From Promethearchaeota archaeon (GTDB lineage Archaea; Asgardarchaeota; Thorarchaeia; Thorarchaeales; Thorarchaeaceae), in NCBI GenBank assembly GCA_014728035.1, contig WJMJ01000034.1:1-64000 (forward strand): DNA of 64,000 nt. Reading direction: 5' to 3'. The notes under the pieces were generated by a model. It saw only the letters and a list, made by a program, of their open reading frames with translations, did no database searches and had not been told where the DNA came from. A program made the translations under genes and the position numbers. Of this stretch, positions 52,501-63,400 are shown piece by piece; the stretch's first letter is position 1; each line of letters begins with the position of its first letter.

Positions 52501-55500
52501 CCGAATTGGTCGGATGGGATAGTTAAGACGTAGATTCCACCAGAGAAATTCTGAATATACCATACTGGTGTTGTGAGGTTGGTTATGACCAAATCCACAT
52601 TAGCATCATTTATTCCTGAGCTCGTTAAATAATCTATGAATTCAAATTCTATTGTGATGTTATCACCGTAAGGTGTTTCTTCAACAGAGGGGAATAGAAT
52701 TTGTGTAGGACGCTCAATAGTATTCGCTACAGTTGATATTGTTCTAACAGTATAGTATGGTATTCCAACGCTCTTATTGATGAGTAGTTTGATTGTGTGA
52801 GAGCTAACTAACTGAGAGGGATCTAGGATAGTAGAATTGAAGGTTATCTCATAGTAGCTTGCATAAGCCCAGAGTGTGTAATCAGATTGGTCAATGACTG
52901 TATCTAGTGGACCATGGGTTAATGTGATATGGCTCTGATTAATGTAGATATTCTCGCCCGTGAAAAAGTCTTCAAATCTGAATGTGAAAGATATATCTTC
53001 AAGAAATGAAGTGTCACCTGGTGTCTTGGTTAGAATTATCTGAGTTGTTCTCTCAATTACCCGTGCATTAACATTTTGTGACAATGGGAGATAGTAAGGT
53101 TGTCCTACATAACTTACCTGGAACTCAATAGTGTAGATATCTGGGCTCCCTAGAGCTGAAGTGTTTACATCAATTCTATACTGCCCATCTTCAATGTAAG
53201 TTATCCAATATGTTGTATTCTCAACTAGGGGTTCCACAGATTCACTACAATTTAGAATGACTATCGCATCCTCAATACCATTACCAGTTGAATCATCAAC
53301 ATAGGTAATCAATATTGTAGAGTTTCTTCCATATGGAGCTGAATCTGGACTTTCGTATCCTAATTGTGTGCTTCTTTTCAAAACATTGATTGTGAAATAA
53401 TGAATTGCATCAGCTGCATTGTTAGAACCTGTGTATAAGATGGTTGCATTGAGGGTATAGGTTCCATCTGAAGGAAAGCCGGTGGAATCTAAAACAACCC
53501 TGTATTCTCCATCTCCCAAGTATGATACATAATACCAACCACTCAAGGATATATTTAGAGATAAATCACCCGTCATTCCAGATGAGCTACCTGCTACCAA
53601 GTCAGTATAGACGAAATCAATAGTGACATTATTCCCCCATTGAGGAGAATTAAATGCTAAATTGCTAAGTTGTGTGGTTCTGAGTGTAATTGTAACAGTG
53701 AATGCAAGACTGGATACTGCCGCGTAATTCGGTAATCCAACCCAAGTCAGATTCAAATGGAGTGAATAAGATCCAACTCCACCAACAGTAGAAGTATCAA
53801 TATACAACGTGAAGGTTCTATCTACATCATTATAACTCAGAGTGAAAATTATCCCACCTTCATTTAGACCAATAGTTAACTCTGAAGAATTGGAAATCTT
53901 GGTTGTTGATAAAGAGTCCACATAGTTGAATGAGAATTCTGCGGTTTCACCATAAGGAGTACTCTGAACAGGAGTATAGTCAACATAGGTTGGACGTTGT
54001 AAAACAATGAGTGTAACAGTAAGACTCTGATTCTCATAGAGCGGAGATATACCTGCTCTCCACATGAAGTCCAACTTGAATCTGAATGTTCCAGTTGTGA
54101 TAAACAAAGAACTATCCAAATTGAATTCATATGTTCCCGGATTAGTTCCAGATTCTACTACATAGAAATCCGATTGAATAACCGGATGACCTGAAGTAAT
54201 AGGAGCAATTTGTAGTAACACATTATCAGTATCATTAGAGATACGTGTGCTTGTGTCAAATTCTTTGTAAACTACTGTAAAGGTGAAGTTTTCAAGACAG
54301 TAGGTAGCAGAAGGAGCTATTTCTAAGAATACAATCGTATCAGTCCCTTTAATCCGTACGGATGAATTTAGGTCACCTTCAACATATTTTACAGCGCCAT
54401 CCCACCAGATGGAAATAATGAGGTTTTTCGTGCCAATAGTTCCCCATTGATCACTTGGAATGGAGATATTGTAGTGCCCATCTCCATAATTGGAATTACT
54501 AACCCAGTATTGTATACTGGAGATACCAGGGGAGCTCACTGTTATTCGGACGTTACCAGAAATGTTGGTAATTGGTATACTAAGATCAGTATCTTCGTAG
54601 TAGACTAGAGCTGTTATGTTTTCACCAAATTGTGTTTGCTGAATTGGTGAATCAAACTTGAATAGAGTTTGATGCTGTCTAACTAGAACATCGATAGAAA
54701 ATGTGTGATTCTGATAGTTCGGTCGTTCAATAGTAAAATTAACTGTGTACCACTTCTGATCCGCACCTTGTGTGTCATCATCTTCTGTGAATATGGTAAT
54801 CTCATATTTACCTGCAGTAGCAGTTTCAGAAATAGTGTAGTTATCCTCACCCAGTGTATGATATGTATCCCAATCACATACTATGTATGAAGCTGCACCA
54901 GCTATTGGACTTCCACTATCCTCAGTCCATGTAAGGAAGAATGATTGATTAGAACCAACAGGAATTGATAGTTGATTTGCAGTATAACTAATAGAGTTGT
55001 ACACCTCTCGTACCTCAACTAGAAGGAACATCTGAACGGGATTAACAAAGTCAGCTGTTGCATTGATCAGGAGTTTGTAAGTTCCAAGAGGTACACCAGT
55101 TCCGTCAAGCTTGAAGTCATATGTGCCATCAAGGTTATCCGTTACAGAATAACTTGTAGACCAATTGCACCATAGAACTCCACTAGAAATCCCAGTTGGG
55201 ATAACAGCATCTCTTCTGAAATTAACCGTGAATGATTGATTGTTACCAATTCTATCTGATATCCCAGGATATTGGTCAGATGTAAGAGTAGCATCGTAAT
55301 TAGCATTGATTGTCAATACACCTGAAGTATCATCATAGAAAGTCCGAGACCAGTTCATAACCATAGAGTATTGTCCTTTATCAGGAAGGTCTTCGGTTTC
55401 AAATACCAAAGTGTATTCACCATTTCCACTGCCTGAAAATGAACCTGTTAGAATAACATCATTTGTTGAATTACGAATCTCATATGACATAGTTCCTTGG

Positions 55501-57461
55501 GCAATTGCTACTGAGCTATCAATATCATTTGCCTGAATTATGACGTATAGAAGGTCGCCATAAGTTACATTTGTAAGCCAAGTACCTATCGCATCACTTG
55601 GTCCAACTACTTCTAAATCAGTATTGTGCGTTATCGAGAAAGTTCTCAAGAAATACCCTGTAGAATTCCATGTACTGCTGTCTGCACGATTGTCTGTAAG
55701 CGCTCTAACTGTCCATTCTCCTGCTGTTGCATTTGCGCCTGCAAAATTGAGATAGTCAGAGATAGCGTAGCCACTTGCATCAACAGTCGCATTTACACTT
55801 CCCCAAAATACATTATCAGGGTCATAAATTGAGATATTTACTACAGAATTCTCATATTCAGATCCAACATTGATTCGGAATCTAGTATCGTCACCAGCTC
55901 GAATGTTTACAAACTGATTCCAAAGACTACTAATGGGATTTTCAAGTTCGATGTCTGTAATCATATTGGGTGATGTACTCAATATTCGCCAATATCTATA
56001 CCGTCCAACTTCATTTGTAATGTCATAAGTTGATACATTGAGATATCCATCACCATAATTGCCGCCTGAAACCCCTGTAGTTACATTATTTGTTGGATTG
56101 AGAAATGTCGCAACGTGAAATACATCACGATTGAGAGGGATGCTAATGTTGTAGAAATACCGATTAACATAACCATCGGGAATATCTGCATAGAAATATG
56201 TGGTGAAATTGGCCTGAGTTGCATTTTGAATCTGTACGAATTCACCATAAGAAGTCTGATCTATTTGATATACGGTCGGAACATCATATCTCCTACTGAA
56301 GAGGTTTGTATCAACATCGAAATCAATGATAATAGTTTCATTTGGGTCCGGATTTGTTGGTATCGGAGTCCATGAAAAGACAAGGTCTACTGGATCTGTT
56401 GACCATGGAGTAGAAGGCATTTGCGAGATAGAACCAAGTCCGCGAACAGCTCCATCGAGTACATCCAGACCGTTCATCTGAAGATTGATTTCACTGGGTG
56501 AAACCTTGGTCTTTAGATATAGATGAATATTGTCCATTCTTGCGTTAGGTCCAATCTCAGGGTCATACCCAACAGTATCTGTACACCAAAGACCAACTTG
56601 TAGAGTAATAGTATTATCAGTGAATATTGATGTGGGTACGCTAACTAGACCAGAGCTGAACCATTGTGCCTCTGCAGCTATATCACCAAATGCAAGAGCC
56701 CAAATCGAATTTGCAGGATTAGTGTCCTCAATCATTGCATAGATTGAGAAACTTCCACTTAGGTCATAAGAAACGTCATCATAAGTGTCGGCGAAGTAAT
56801 CTAAGGATAGACCAGCCCAAACAACATCTCCACGGTCAATCGTGACGGATTGCTCAGCGTATGCACGGTCTCCTGAATCATAGAAATAGGGTGCTGAACC
56901 TGATGTGGAATTCAATTCGAATTTTACACAATCATCTCCAGCTCCATGTCCATTGTCCATCCAATTGGTATAGGGAATGCTATACCCACCCCCAGCACCA
57001 TTAGTGCCTAAAGTCCAACTTGATGCATCTCCAGTAAATCCTGGATTCAAGTACCAAGTTCGATTTTCAGTAAGGTCAGATATTTCTGTTTGAACATTGT
57101 ATGACTCCCAGCCAGTTCCTGAAGGGATTTGGATGGTATCAGAAGTTGTTGTATTGTCAGGATAATAGAACATGGTTCGATCATCCCATATATCAGACCG
57201 ATTACCATATTCAGATCCTAGTAGTGGAGAAGATGTATCATTAACCTCGACCCATCCATCTTCTGTTAGCATGAATTTGTGCAGCTGCTCATCAGGCGCA
57301 ACTTCGATTGTTTCACCATTTCCGATGTCTACTAATCTAGATCCATCTGGTAAAGCTACTCCTGAATCAGAGTACAAGTCAAACGGAGTGACTGAAGACA
57401 TTTGGAATATTAGCAATATAGCAAACACCGCAACTATAATTTTCCCATGTACTTGCTTCAT
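49572..57461 (-). CDS. Giant Ig-like-repeat surface protein with membrane anchor and cytoplasmic domain
   Basis: 2629 residues. A signal peptide (KIIVAVFAILLIFQMSSVTPF) leads to an N-terminal region with a lectin-like beta-sandwich (NPGFTGDASSWTLGTNG... to about 330). About 17 tandem Ig-like repeats of 90-110 residues follow, with a recurring pattern of YGxNxTIxFxYxDxxxxxxI, DGxYxIxLDTS and PxxTQL boundaries. One membrane helix (VLGGLSFIFVALGIVYYVRIYSVPK) is followed by about 240 cytoplasmic residues: a globular helical part (PELNELLDRLTEITGLGESDLEAFKSDLARMKVSERIGFLKEVI), a Pro/Glu-rich linker and a C-terminal helix pair (KGIAKEEIEIILEQAHDLSKADMEALLKSLGI). ATG overlaps the upstream stop as TAATG, with GGAGGG as SD. 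Likely an S-layer-spanning adhesin or stalk; not a recognised family. Confidence 0.85.
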   Translation of the reverse strand: MKQVHGKIIVAVFAILLIFQMSSVTPFDLYSDSGVALPDGSRLVDIGNGETIEVAPDEQLHKFMLTEDGWVEVNDTSSPLLGSEYGNRSDIWDDRTMFYYPDNTTTSDTIQIPSGTGWESYNVQTEISDLTENRTWYLNPGFTGDASSWTLGTNGAGGGYSIPYTNWMDNGHGAGDDCVKFELNSTSGSAPYFYDSGDRAYAEQSVTIDRGDVVWAGLSLDYFADTYDDVSYDLSGSFSIYAMIEDTNPANSIWALAFGDIAAEAQWFSSGLVSVPTSIFTDNTITLQVGLWCTDTVGYDPEIGPNARMDNIHLYLKTKVSPSEINLQMNGLDVLDGAVRGLGSISQMPSTPWSTDPVDLVFSWTPIPTNPDPNETIIIDFDVDTNLFSRRYDVPTVYQIDQTSYGEFVQIQNATQANFTTYFYADIPDGYVNRYFYNISIPLNRDVFHVATFLNPTNNVTTGVSGGNYGDGYLNVSTYDITNEVGRYRYWRILSTSPNMITDIELENPISSLWNQFVNIRAGDDTRFRINVGSEYENSVVNISIYDPDNVFWGSVNATVDASGYAISDYLNFAGANATAGEWTVRALTDNRADSSTWNSTGYFLRTFSITHNTDLEVVGPSDAIGTWLTNVTYGDLLYVIIQANDIDSSVAIAQGTMSYEIRNSTNDVILTGSFSGSGNGEYTLVFETEDLPDKGQYSMVMNWSRTFYDDTSGVLTINANYDATLTSDQYPGISDRIGNNQSFTVNFRRDAVIPTGISSGVLWCNWSTSYSVTDNLDGTYDFKLDGTGVPLGTYKLLINATADFVNPVQMFLLVEVREVYNSISYTANQLSIPVGSNQSFFLTWTEDSGSPIAGAASYIVCDWDTYHTLGEDNYTISETATAGKYEITIFTEDDDTQGADQKWYTVNFTIERPNYQNHTFSIDVLVRQHQTLFKFDSPIQQTQFGENITALVYYEDTDLSIPITNISGNVRITVSSPGISSIQYWVSNSNYGDGHYNISIPSDQWGTIGTKNLIISIWWDGAVKYVEGDLNSSVRIKGTDTIVFLEIAPSATYCLENFTFTVVYKEFDTSTRISNDTDNVLLQIAPITSGHPVIQSDFYVVESGTNPGTYEFNLDSSLFITTGTFRFKLDFMWRAGISPLYENQSLTVTLIVLQRPTYVDYTPVQSTPYGETAEFSFNYVDSLSTTKISNSSELTIGLNEGGIIFTLSYNDVDRTFTLYIDTSTVGGVGSYSLHLNLTWVGLPNYAAVSSLAFTVTITLRTTQLSNLAFNSPQWGNNVTIDFVYTDLVAGSSSGMTGDLSLNISLSGWYYVSYLGDGEYRVVLDSTGFPSDGTYTLNATILYTGSNNAADAIHYFTINVLKRSTQLGYESPDSAPYGRNSTILITYVDDSTGNGIEDAIVILNCSESVEPLVENTTYWITYIEDGQYRIDVNTSALGSPDIYTIEFQVSYVGQPYYLPLSQNVNARVIERTTQIILTKTPGDTSFLEDISFTFRFEDFFTGENIYINQSHITLTHGPLDTVIDQSDYTLWAYASYYEITFNSTILDPSQLVSSHTIKLLINKSVGIPYYTVRTISTVANTIERPTQILFPSVEETPYGDNITIEFEFIDYLTSSGINDANVDLVITNLTTPVWYIQNFSGGIYVLTIPSDQFGGLGNILLELTLSKSGTPFYASRTESDIPASIRAIQTSLISEVPGAGTIPVGDPILVNLTLIDFDHSVPILGATLSTDWTDITGLSATINEIDNGEYRISLNTTGLVAQEYVFTVEATKQYYATVNITISVQPGSGSVVILLAQTTYYADWGQSVEIRFNVEDTYRGTLVKGMNGSLLLNGTTYYFTDLDDGSYSLILDTSVVDWGIYSPQITVTREYYQTRQTTLSLVISKATGYIEPSNSLLSVIANTTGYYYVYLYDSTNDQPIQSASVTAEWNDTIVTLSNNGTIGFYFGSVNVTGFGYGQYNLAFSASSTNYDILSSEIVVSVDLIPSKLTLLTDQAGLTVFYNELVFLEFTFNDTHYDVSIDNASISYSVGELSGSLEQQLDGSYSASINTSLLSAKTFYISITAIKSGYTVSKRTLTLTVRPHSTELTTQSSLQDGYTGEYVSFVVYFNDTYTNQPILNGTLSISWVGPNPVATDLQNGSYLIEFYLNLTLPQFYDISVSIGKENYQTANIALAVTILPTEAIIHGPDTFSTPINETNTIYFNVTNTLTGELIDDLNGIAVWTGIGQFSLENSPNGYALAIPDDLILGTYQVEVAFPTEIYAISTKTVFISVDLIRTNLTASQTRIQTTPGSVITIEIRYYDLDHNVPVSGVIPDISFNEGNVTYYPDRTRETQPGVYTLYFQVNVGRTFTIRISMAKENYVTQTIDIEVISDISATQALIQAAQVLGGLSFIFVALGIVYYVRIYSVPKMIRVLNSMISNVSKGKVPKPYPAQSRKDLTVAILREEFAATKIEPDPDKVHSPPIQIDVPELNELLDRLTEITGLGESDLEAFKSDLARMKVSERIGFLKEVITQEEARRAEAIAEAETKPVVEAEISESPEVDVTETTKPEKVEAKPEVETPVTPESKTTPSVGPKTLGEQPEVLEEFRKKLMQKGIAKEEIEIILEQAHDLSKADMEALLKSLGIDS

Positions 57462-60400
57462 TAGTCCATCCCTCCAATTTGGTCAATTAGAGCTTCGACC
57501 TCAGCCTTTGATAGCTCTTTGGCTTGTTCAATCATAATTTCAACCTCTGATTCACTAATTCCCATTTTTCGTAGTTTTTCTCGAAGATCATCTAGTTCAG
57601 CATCAGTAAGTTTCTGTTCAACATCTTCATCAGCAGATTCAGCAGCTGTTTCCTCAGCTAACTCCTTTGCACGACGAGAACGTTCTTGTCGAATAACCTC
57701 AGAGATGAAGCCAGCCCGTTCACTTGGTCGCATTGCTTCCAAATTTATTCTCAACGTTTGGATATCATCCTCAGTTAGACCAACAACTGTAGCTAGTTCA
57801 TGAAGAAGCTCCTCAACATCAAGAATCTCTACTTGGATTGTTGAACGCGATATATCATCAGATGTTTTTATGATACCAACCGGCACCAGATCTTGATTCA
57901 TCATAGACAGAAGCATTTCCCTTCTATCTGAGGTGTCGTAGGGTTCTGGTATACCACCCTTTGAGATTGTGTTGATCATTTTCTGAATCTTTCTAACTTG
58001 TTTTGGAACAGATAGAACCCGGATATACACAGCAGCTAGAATCGCAAATCCAATAACTGCGATGGCAATATTTCTGAATCCAGTTACAAGAGCCTGTTGT
58101 TCTGGAGGAATTTCAGAAAATATCACAATATTGACAGTTTGAGATTCGTAATCATTCAAACTCATTGTGACTGTGAGTTCATAAGTTGCTACACCAGGTG
58201 GAATGAAGGCAAATACATACGTACCATTACCATAATCAATCTCTCGGTCTAGTATTCGTGTAAGCCCTGGATTTGTTGTTGCATTATTTGCATTAGGAAT
58301 TGCAGTAGCATGATCGAGGTCGTAATAGGTAACTCGAACAAATAGGATGTTTCCAGCAAATACAGATGGAGGTAGCGGCTCATAGGTCAACTCTGTTGCT
58401 ATTTCTCTGATTACAAGATTCAGAATTATCTCTGTTTGACTATAATTCAATTTGCTGATAGAAATCCTCACGCGATATGGCTCATCTTTTATTTCTAGTC
58501 TGTCAATACCTGTTGCACTAGGACTGAAAACATAAGTTCCATTTCCAAGGTCTTCTAGGATAGCATTACCAAACTCCCAGATTGCTGATGCAGTTGCCCC
58601 AGAGATCAACTCATCATGAAGACTGTCAAGATAATCAAATGAAACTGAGTAATCATCACCAACAGGATAGGTTATCTCTTCTGGTCCATCGATAGTTGTA
58701 CTGATTGGCTTCACGATTAATTTGACATTTGTAAAGGCATAGGCATGATTATCTTTCCTCATGGTAATCGATATTCTTCTTGCGCTACTACCTGCGATTA
58801 CAATCGATGAGTTTAAGGTTAGTGAATAATTTCCACCACCTTCATTTACCAATAATCCCGAAAATCCTTCAAATACAAAATTCGTAGTAGCATTATCTAT
58901 CCCAATGTTCGAATGAGTATTATTGTAATAAAGTGTGAATGTTGCATTTTCACCATGAAATACAGTAAGCAATGCTGGCCCAATAATTTCAATTTTCGTT
59001 GGTATTGGTGTGACATCCAAAGTCACTTCAATAGAAGCTGGTTGGTAACCTGACTGACTGCTAGAGACTGTCAATATCCATTCACTAATAGCAATTGAAC
59101 TGGTTGGAACCATTGCAGAATACCAACCATTTCCTAATTCAGTCATATTGCCAACAATCGTTCCAACGCTGTATGTGAGTGTTGAATTAAGGACTGGAAG
59201 GTTAAGGTCAGTATTATTAAGGTATACAGTCACATTGACCTCATCACCATAGACTGCAGGGAGGACGGAGATGTCATTAAGAACAGATAATTCCGTCGAT
59301 GCTTCACTAACTTCAATAGTTAATTGAGTTGTGACAGTTTTGTAATTTGTAGATGATGCGGAAACCTGGACTTGGTGAGATCCAACAGTTACACCTGAAA
59401 TAGTAAATTGCCCAACATATTTTGATTCGATTGCATTCCAAAAGATTTGTCCAGCCCCTCCAGTCCAGGTATATGTTACAATGCCAGAAGAAATTGGAGA
59501 TGAATCGGACTGAATCACATACTCAACTTCTACAGTTACTGTTTGACCATTGACAGTAACATATGAATCTAGGTCTGCATTAATTGATGTACTGACTTTT
59601 GCAATTTTTATCTGGAAATCTCTTTGTCTGCTCTCATGATTCAGTAAGGAGGATGAGAAAGTAATCGAATACTCTCCCGCATTGAATGAGGAAGAGAGAA
59701 GTGTTCTATTATAGATACCAGGTGCAACTTCGATTAAATCATAGTACTGGCCACTTATGGTCATGTTCACACTAGCATTGATAATCGCTGAACCGTCACG
59801 AGCATCGGTCAGATTGACCGAGAACTCCATTGATTCGCCCCATATCGGTTCCGTAGGAGTAGCATCTATATCCATTAAAACAGGTACTGGTGCTAAAATA
59901 ATATCAGCTAGTATTGTTCTGTTAACATGCAAGTATTTCTCAGCAGTAAGTGAGAAGCTGTAGATTTCTGCATCGAGCCCAGTCGTTTCAATAGTTATAT
60001 TGTAAATTCCATCACCTAACTCAATAATGGTTATTGAGGTGCCATACAAAGAGTTCCAGTTTGATTGAATATCAGCAGCCTCAATCCCATCACCAGAGAT
60101 TTGATTGATAAAAGTTAGATTTCCAATAATAATATCACCAAGATAGTTGGTAGACTCGTCAGATACTGCAAATGATAAAGTGGTTGACACCGGATTTACA
60201 ATGATTGTAAACCGTAATAATGTCTTATTTTGATAATACGGAGTACCTGTCCAAGAGAAGTTTGCATAGAAGATAAATCGACCCAGAGTAAGTAATTTCG
60301 TGGTATTGATCTTCACACCATATGTACCATCGAAATTGTTGATAATCCAATATTGAATTGGAGTTATATTGCTACAAGAAATACTAACAGACGCATTTTC

Positions 60401-63400
60401 TATACCTATGCCATCAATATAATCACTGTAAGAAACAGTGGCAGTCGCATTCAAAGTGAAATATGCAGGAGGTGTCGAAAGCACCGCAACTTGAGTAGGT
60501 CTTGAAGTAATGGTTACTTCCGTACTGACTGTGGCGTTGGCATAGAAAGGTTCGATGTCGCTCCAATAAAACCTCACAGATATCTCATGACCAGACTCAA
60601 GTGTTGAAGTTAGAATTGTTGATAGAATTGAGATTGTATAGGTACCAGATGATCCGGTGAATGAGTACTGACTAGGTAAGATTTCCACACTGCCAATATG
60701 AGTCAGAATCAAACTGGACTTATTGATATCTATTGGAGAGTTCAATAGGGAATCAGTTATGGTAATCTGGAAACTTACATTCTCTCCAAATGGCGTATTT
60801 AGAGGTGACTTTGACACTATAAGAGATACGATTCTTCTTGAGACCTCAATGTTCACATCACGACTTCGGGATTGATAGAATGGACTTCCGGTATAGTCCG
60901 CGGTTACTGAAATTGTATAGGTACCGAAATTACCAAGAGCTTCAGTGTCAATACTAATCACGTAATACCCATCACCCTGGTCAACATACCAATAATTATC
61001 GTTTAGAACCAGCGTAGCTTCGGAACAGGTTGCTGAAATTGTAGTTCCAATAATGCCAGTTCCAGTGTTATCATCGGTATAATAAATGGTGATATTCGCA
61101 AGACTCAGGTATGGTGTGAGGTCAGGCAGCTCGCTTGTCAATTGCGCTCGCCGGTTTGTGATAGTTATGTAAAACAAGTCAGAAGCATCAGTAGCATATC
61201 GAGCCCCACCATAGATTGCATCCACAGATACGACGTAAGTACCTATGTTCCCAAATCCAGTAGTGTTGAGATGTAATGTGTATGTCCCATCACCATTATC
61301 AACGAAATAGTAGTATCCAGATAATGAGCTATTCAATGTTAGAATAGCATTATTCATTCCTAAAGATGTTCCATCATCTGTATCGGTATAAGTGAATAGA
61401 AGAGTCAGATTGTTCTGATATTGTATAGGTGAAAAGGTTCCATGAGTCAGTTCTGTATATCTTTCTCGAACATTTATCTGAACAGCAATAGAACTCTTAT
61501 TCTGATAGAATGGAGAGCCCACCCACGTTATATCAATGTGGAAAGTATAAGTTCCAGGAGTCCAAGAAGAAGTGTCCAATTCTATCTTGAATACTCCCGT
61601 AATATCGCCTTCATAGAATATCTGGTAAGTTATTGCTTCTTGAATTGAGATTATAAGCTTGGTACTATTTCTAATAGAATCATCAGACAGGACATCTTTG
61701 TAGACCAAGGTCAGATTCACCAATTCATCATAGGGAGTAACTGGTAAAGGATTCCATTCTGCAGTTGTCTGTCTATAGGTAGAGTAGACAGTAATGACAA
61801 TTGATTGATTCTCATACAGAGGTAACTCACCATTTGTCCAATTGAACATGATTCGGAGTTGACAACCAACTAATCCACTCAGTAGCGAGGTATTAAACTC
61901 AAAACGATATTCACCAGAATTGTTGAATGGATCTATTTCTGTGATTGTGAAATCAGACTGGGTTAGAGTTTCACCTGCAGTGAGAACAGTGATATAGATG
62001 TGAACATTTCCAGCGTAAGCTCCGGTTGAATTGACAATTCCAGTTGCGTTTGCAGTGTCATAATATATTATTGAGAATGAAAGGTCTTCTAGATATGGAG
62101 TCATGATAGGACTATCACCGATGAAGATATCTGTAGGAGTACTGGTGATAGTTACAGAGGTCTCAATAACCAAATCTTCATACTTTTCAGTGATTCCAGT
62201 CCAGAATATTTCAATTGTAAGATTTCGTTCTCCAATTGCACCCCATTGATCTGCAGGAACGAGAATGATATATTCGCCTGGATTTGACCCGTTAACAACT
62301 GAAAATGTGATTGGACTTCCATCACTAGTCACATTTATCAAGACTGCAAAATCATTCAATGTTCCATTTGTAATTCCAGCATCCACATCTGAATCATAAT
62401 ACAGCACGGTTGCTTCAACATTTGCGGTATATGGCGTTGGATCGATTGGATTGACAAGTTCAAAGGAAGTAAGATGCGTCCGTAATTCAACTGTAATACT
62501 GAAGGTATGATTTTGTGAACCGTATCGTTCTATATCGAATATAACAGTAAAGCTGCCAAGTGGGTCATCATTAAACGAAATTAGCTCGATAGTATATTCT
62601 CCTGGGGAGGTTTCAGTTACAGTGTAGTTCGTATCTCCCAAACTATGAAATTCAGTCCAATTGCAGGATATCTCACTCTCAGCAAATTGAATTGGTTCAT
62701 TTGCATCTGTATCGGTATAAGTCACCGTAAGAGTTCCAGTGTAACCTACAGGAATAGAAACGAAACTAGTTGACCTAATTACTGAAGTATGAACATCCCT
62801 GACTTGCACGGAAAGAAATATTGTTCGCGATTCACAGTAATCATTTGATGCAGTTATGTTCAAATCATATAATCCAAGAGATACTCCACTTGTGTTGAAA
62901 CTAATTTTGTAATACCCTGGTTGTCCAATGACAGGATCAACGTTATAGCTGCTGTATGTCCAGTTTGTGACAATGGAAGCACCAGTAATTGGCTGTCCAA
63001 GCTGGTCTTCATAGTAAACCTCCATTTCAGCAACATATCCACTTGGAATATTGATACCAGGTGCATCGTTCGAGAAGAACTCAGTCGTATAGATTACATT
63101 TAAGATGAATACCTCATTTACTGAATCGTAGTTATCCTTAGACCAATCTAGCTGAATTGGATATTGTCCATTTCCAGAGAGAAGAGTTGTGTCAAGTGAA
63201 ACACTGTATTCTCCAGTTCCCATATTACTAACAATTCCCGTACCTGCAGCCCAATCATAAGTCATGAATCCATCAGCGACTAACGTATCTGCATCTGTAT
63301 CATTTATCTGCAACTGCAATAACACAACATCACCATAAGTGACGTCCTTGCTCCAAGATGTTTCTGAACCAATTGGATATTTAACAAGCATCTCTGTACT

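Noticed and set aside
56115-56375. Plus-strand ORFs within the giant surface protein genes (for example 86 and 140 residues)
   Set aside because: They are antisense shadows of long repeat-coding frames with no SD or domain.
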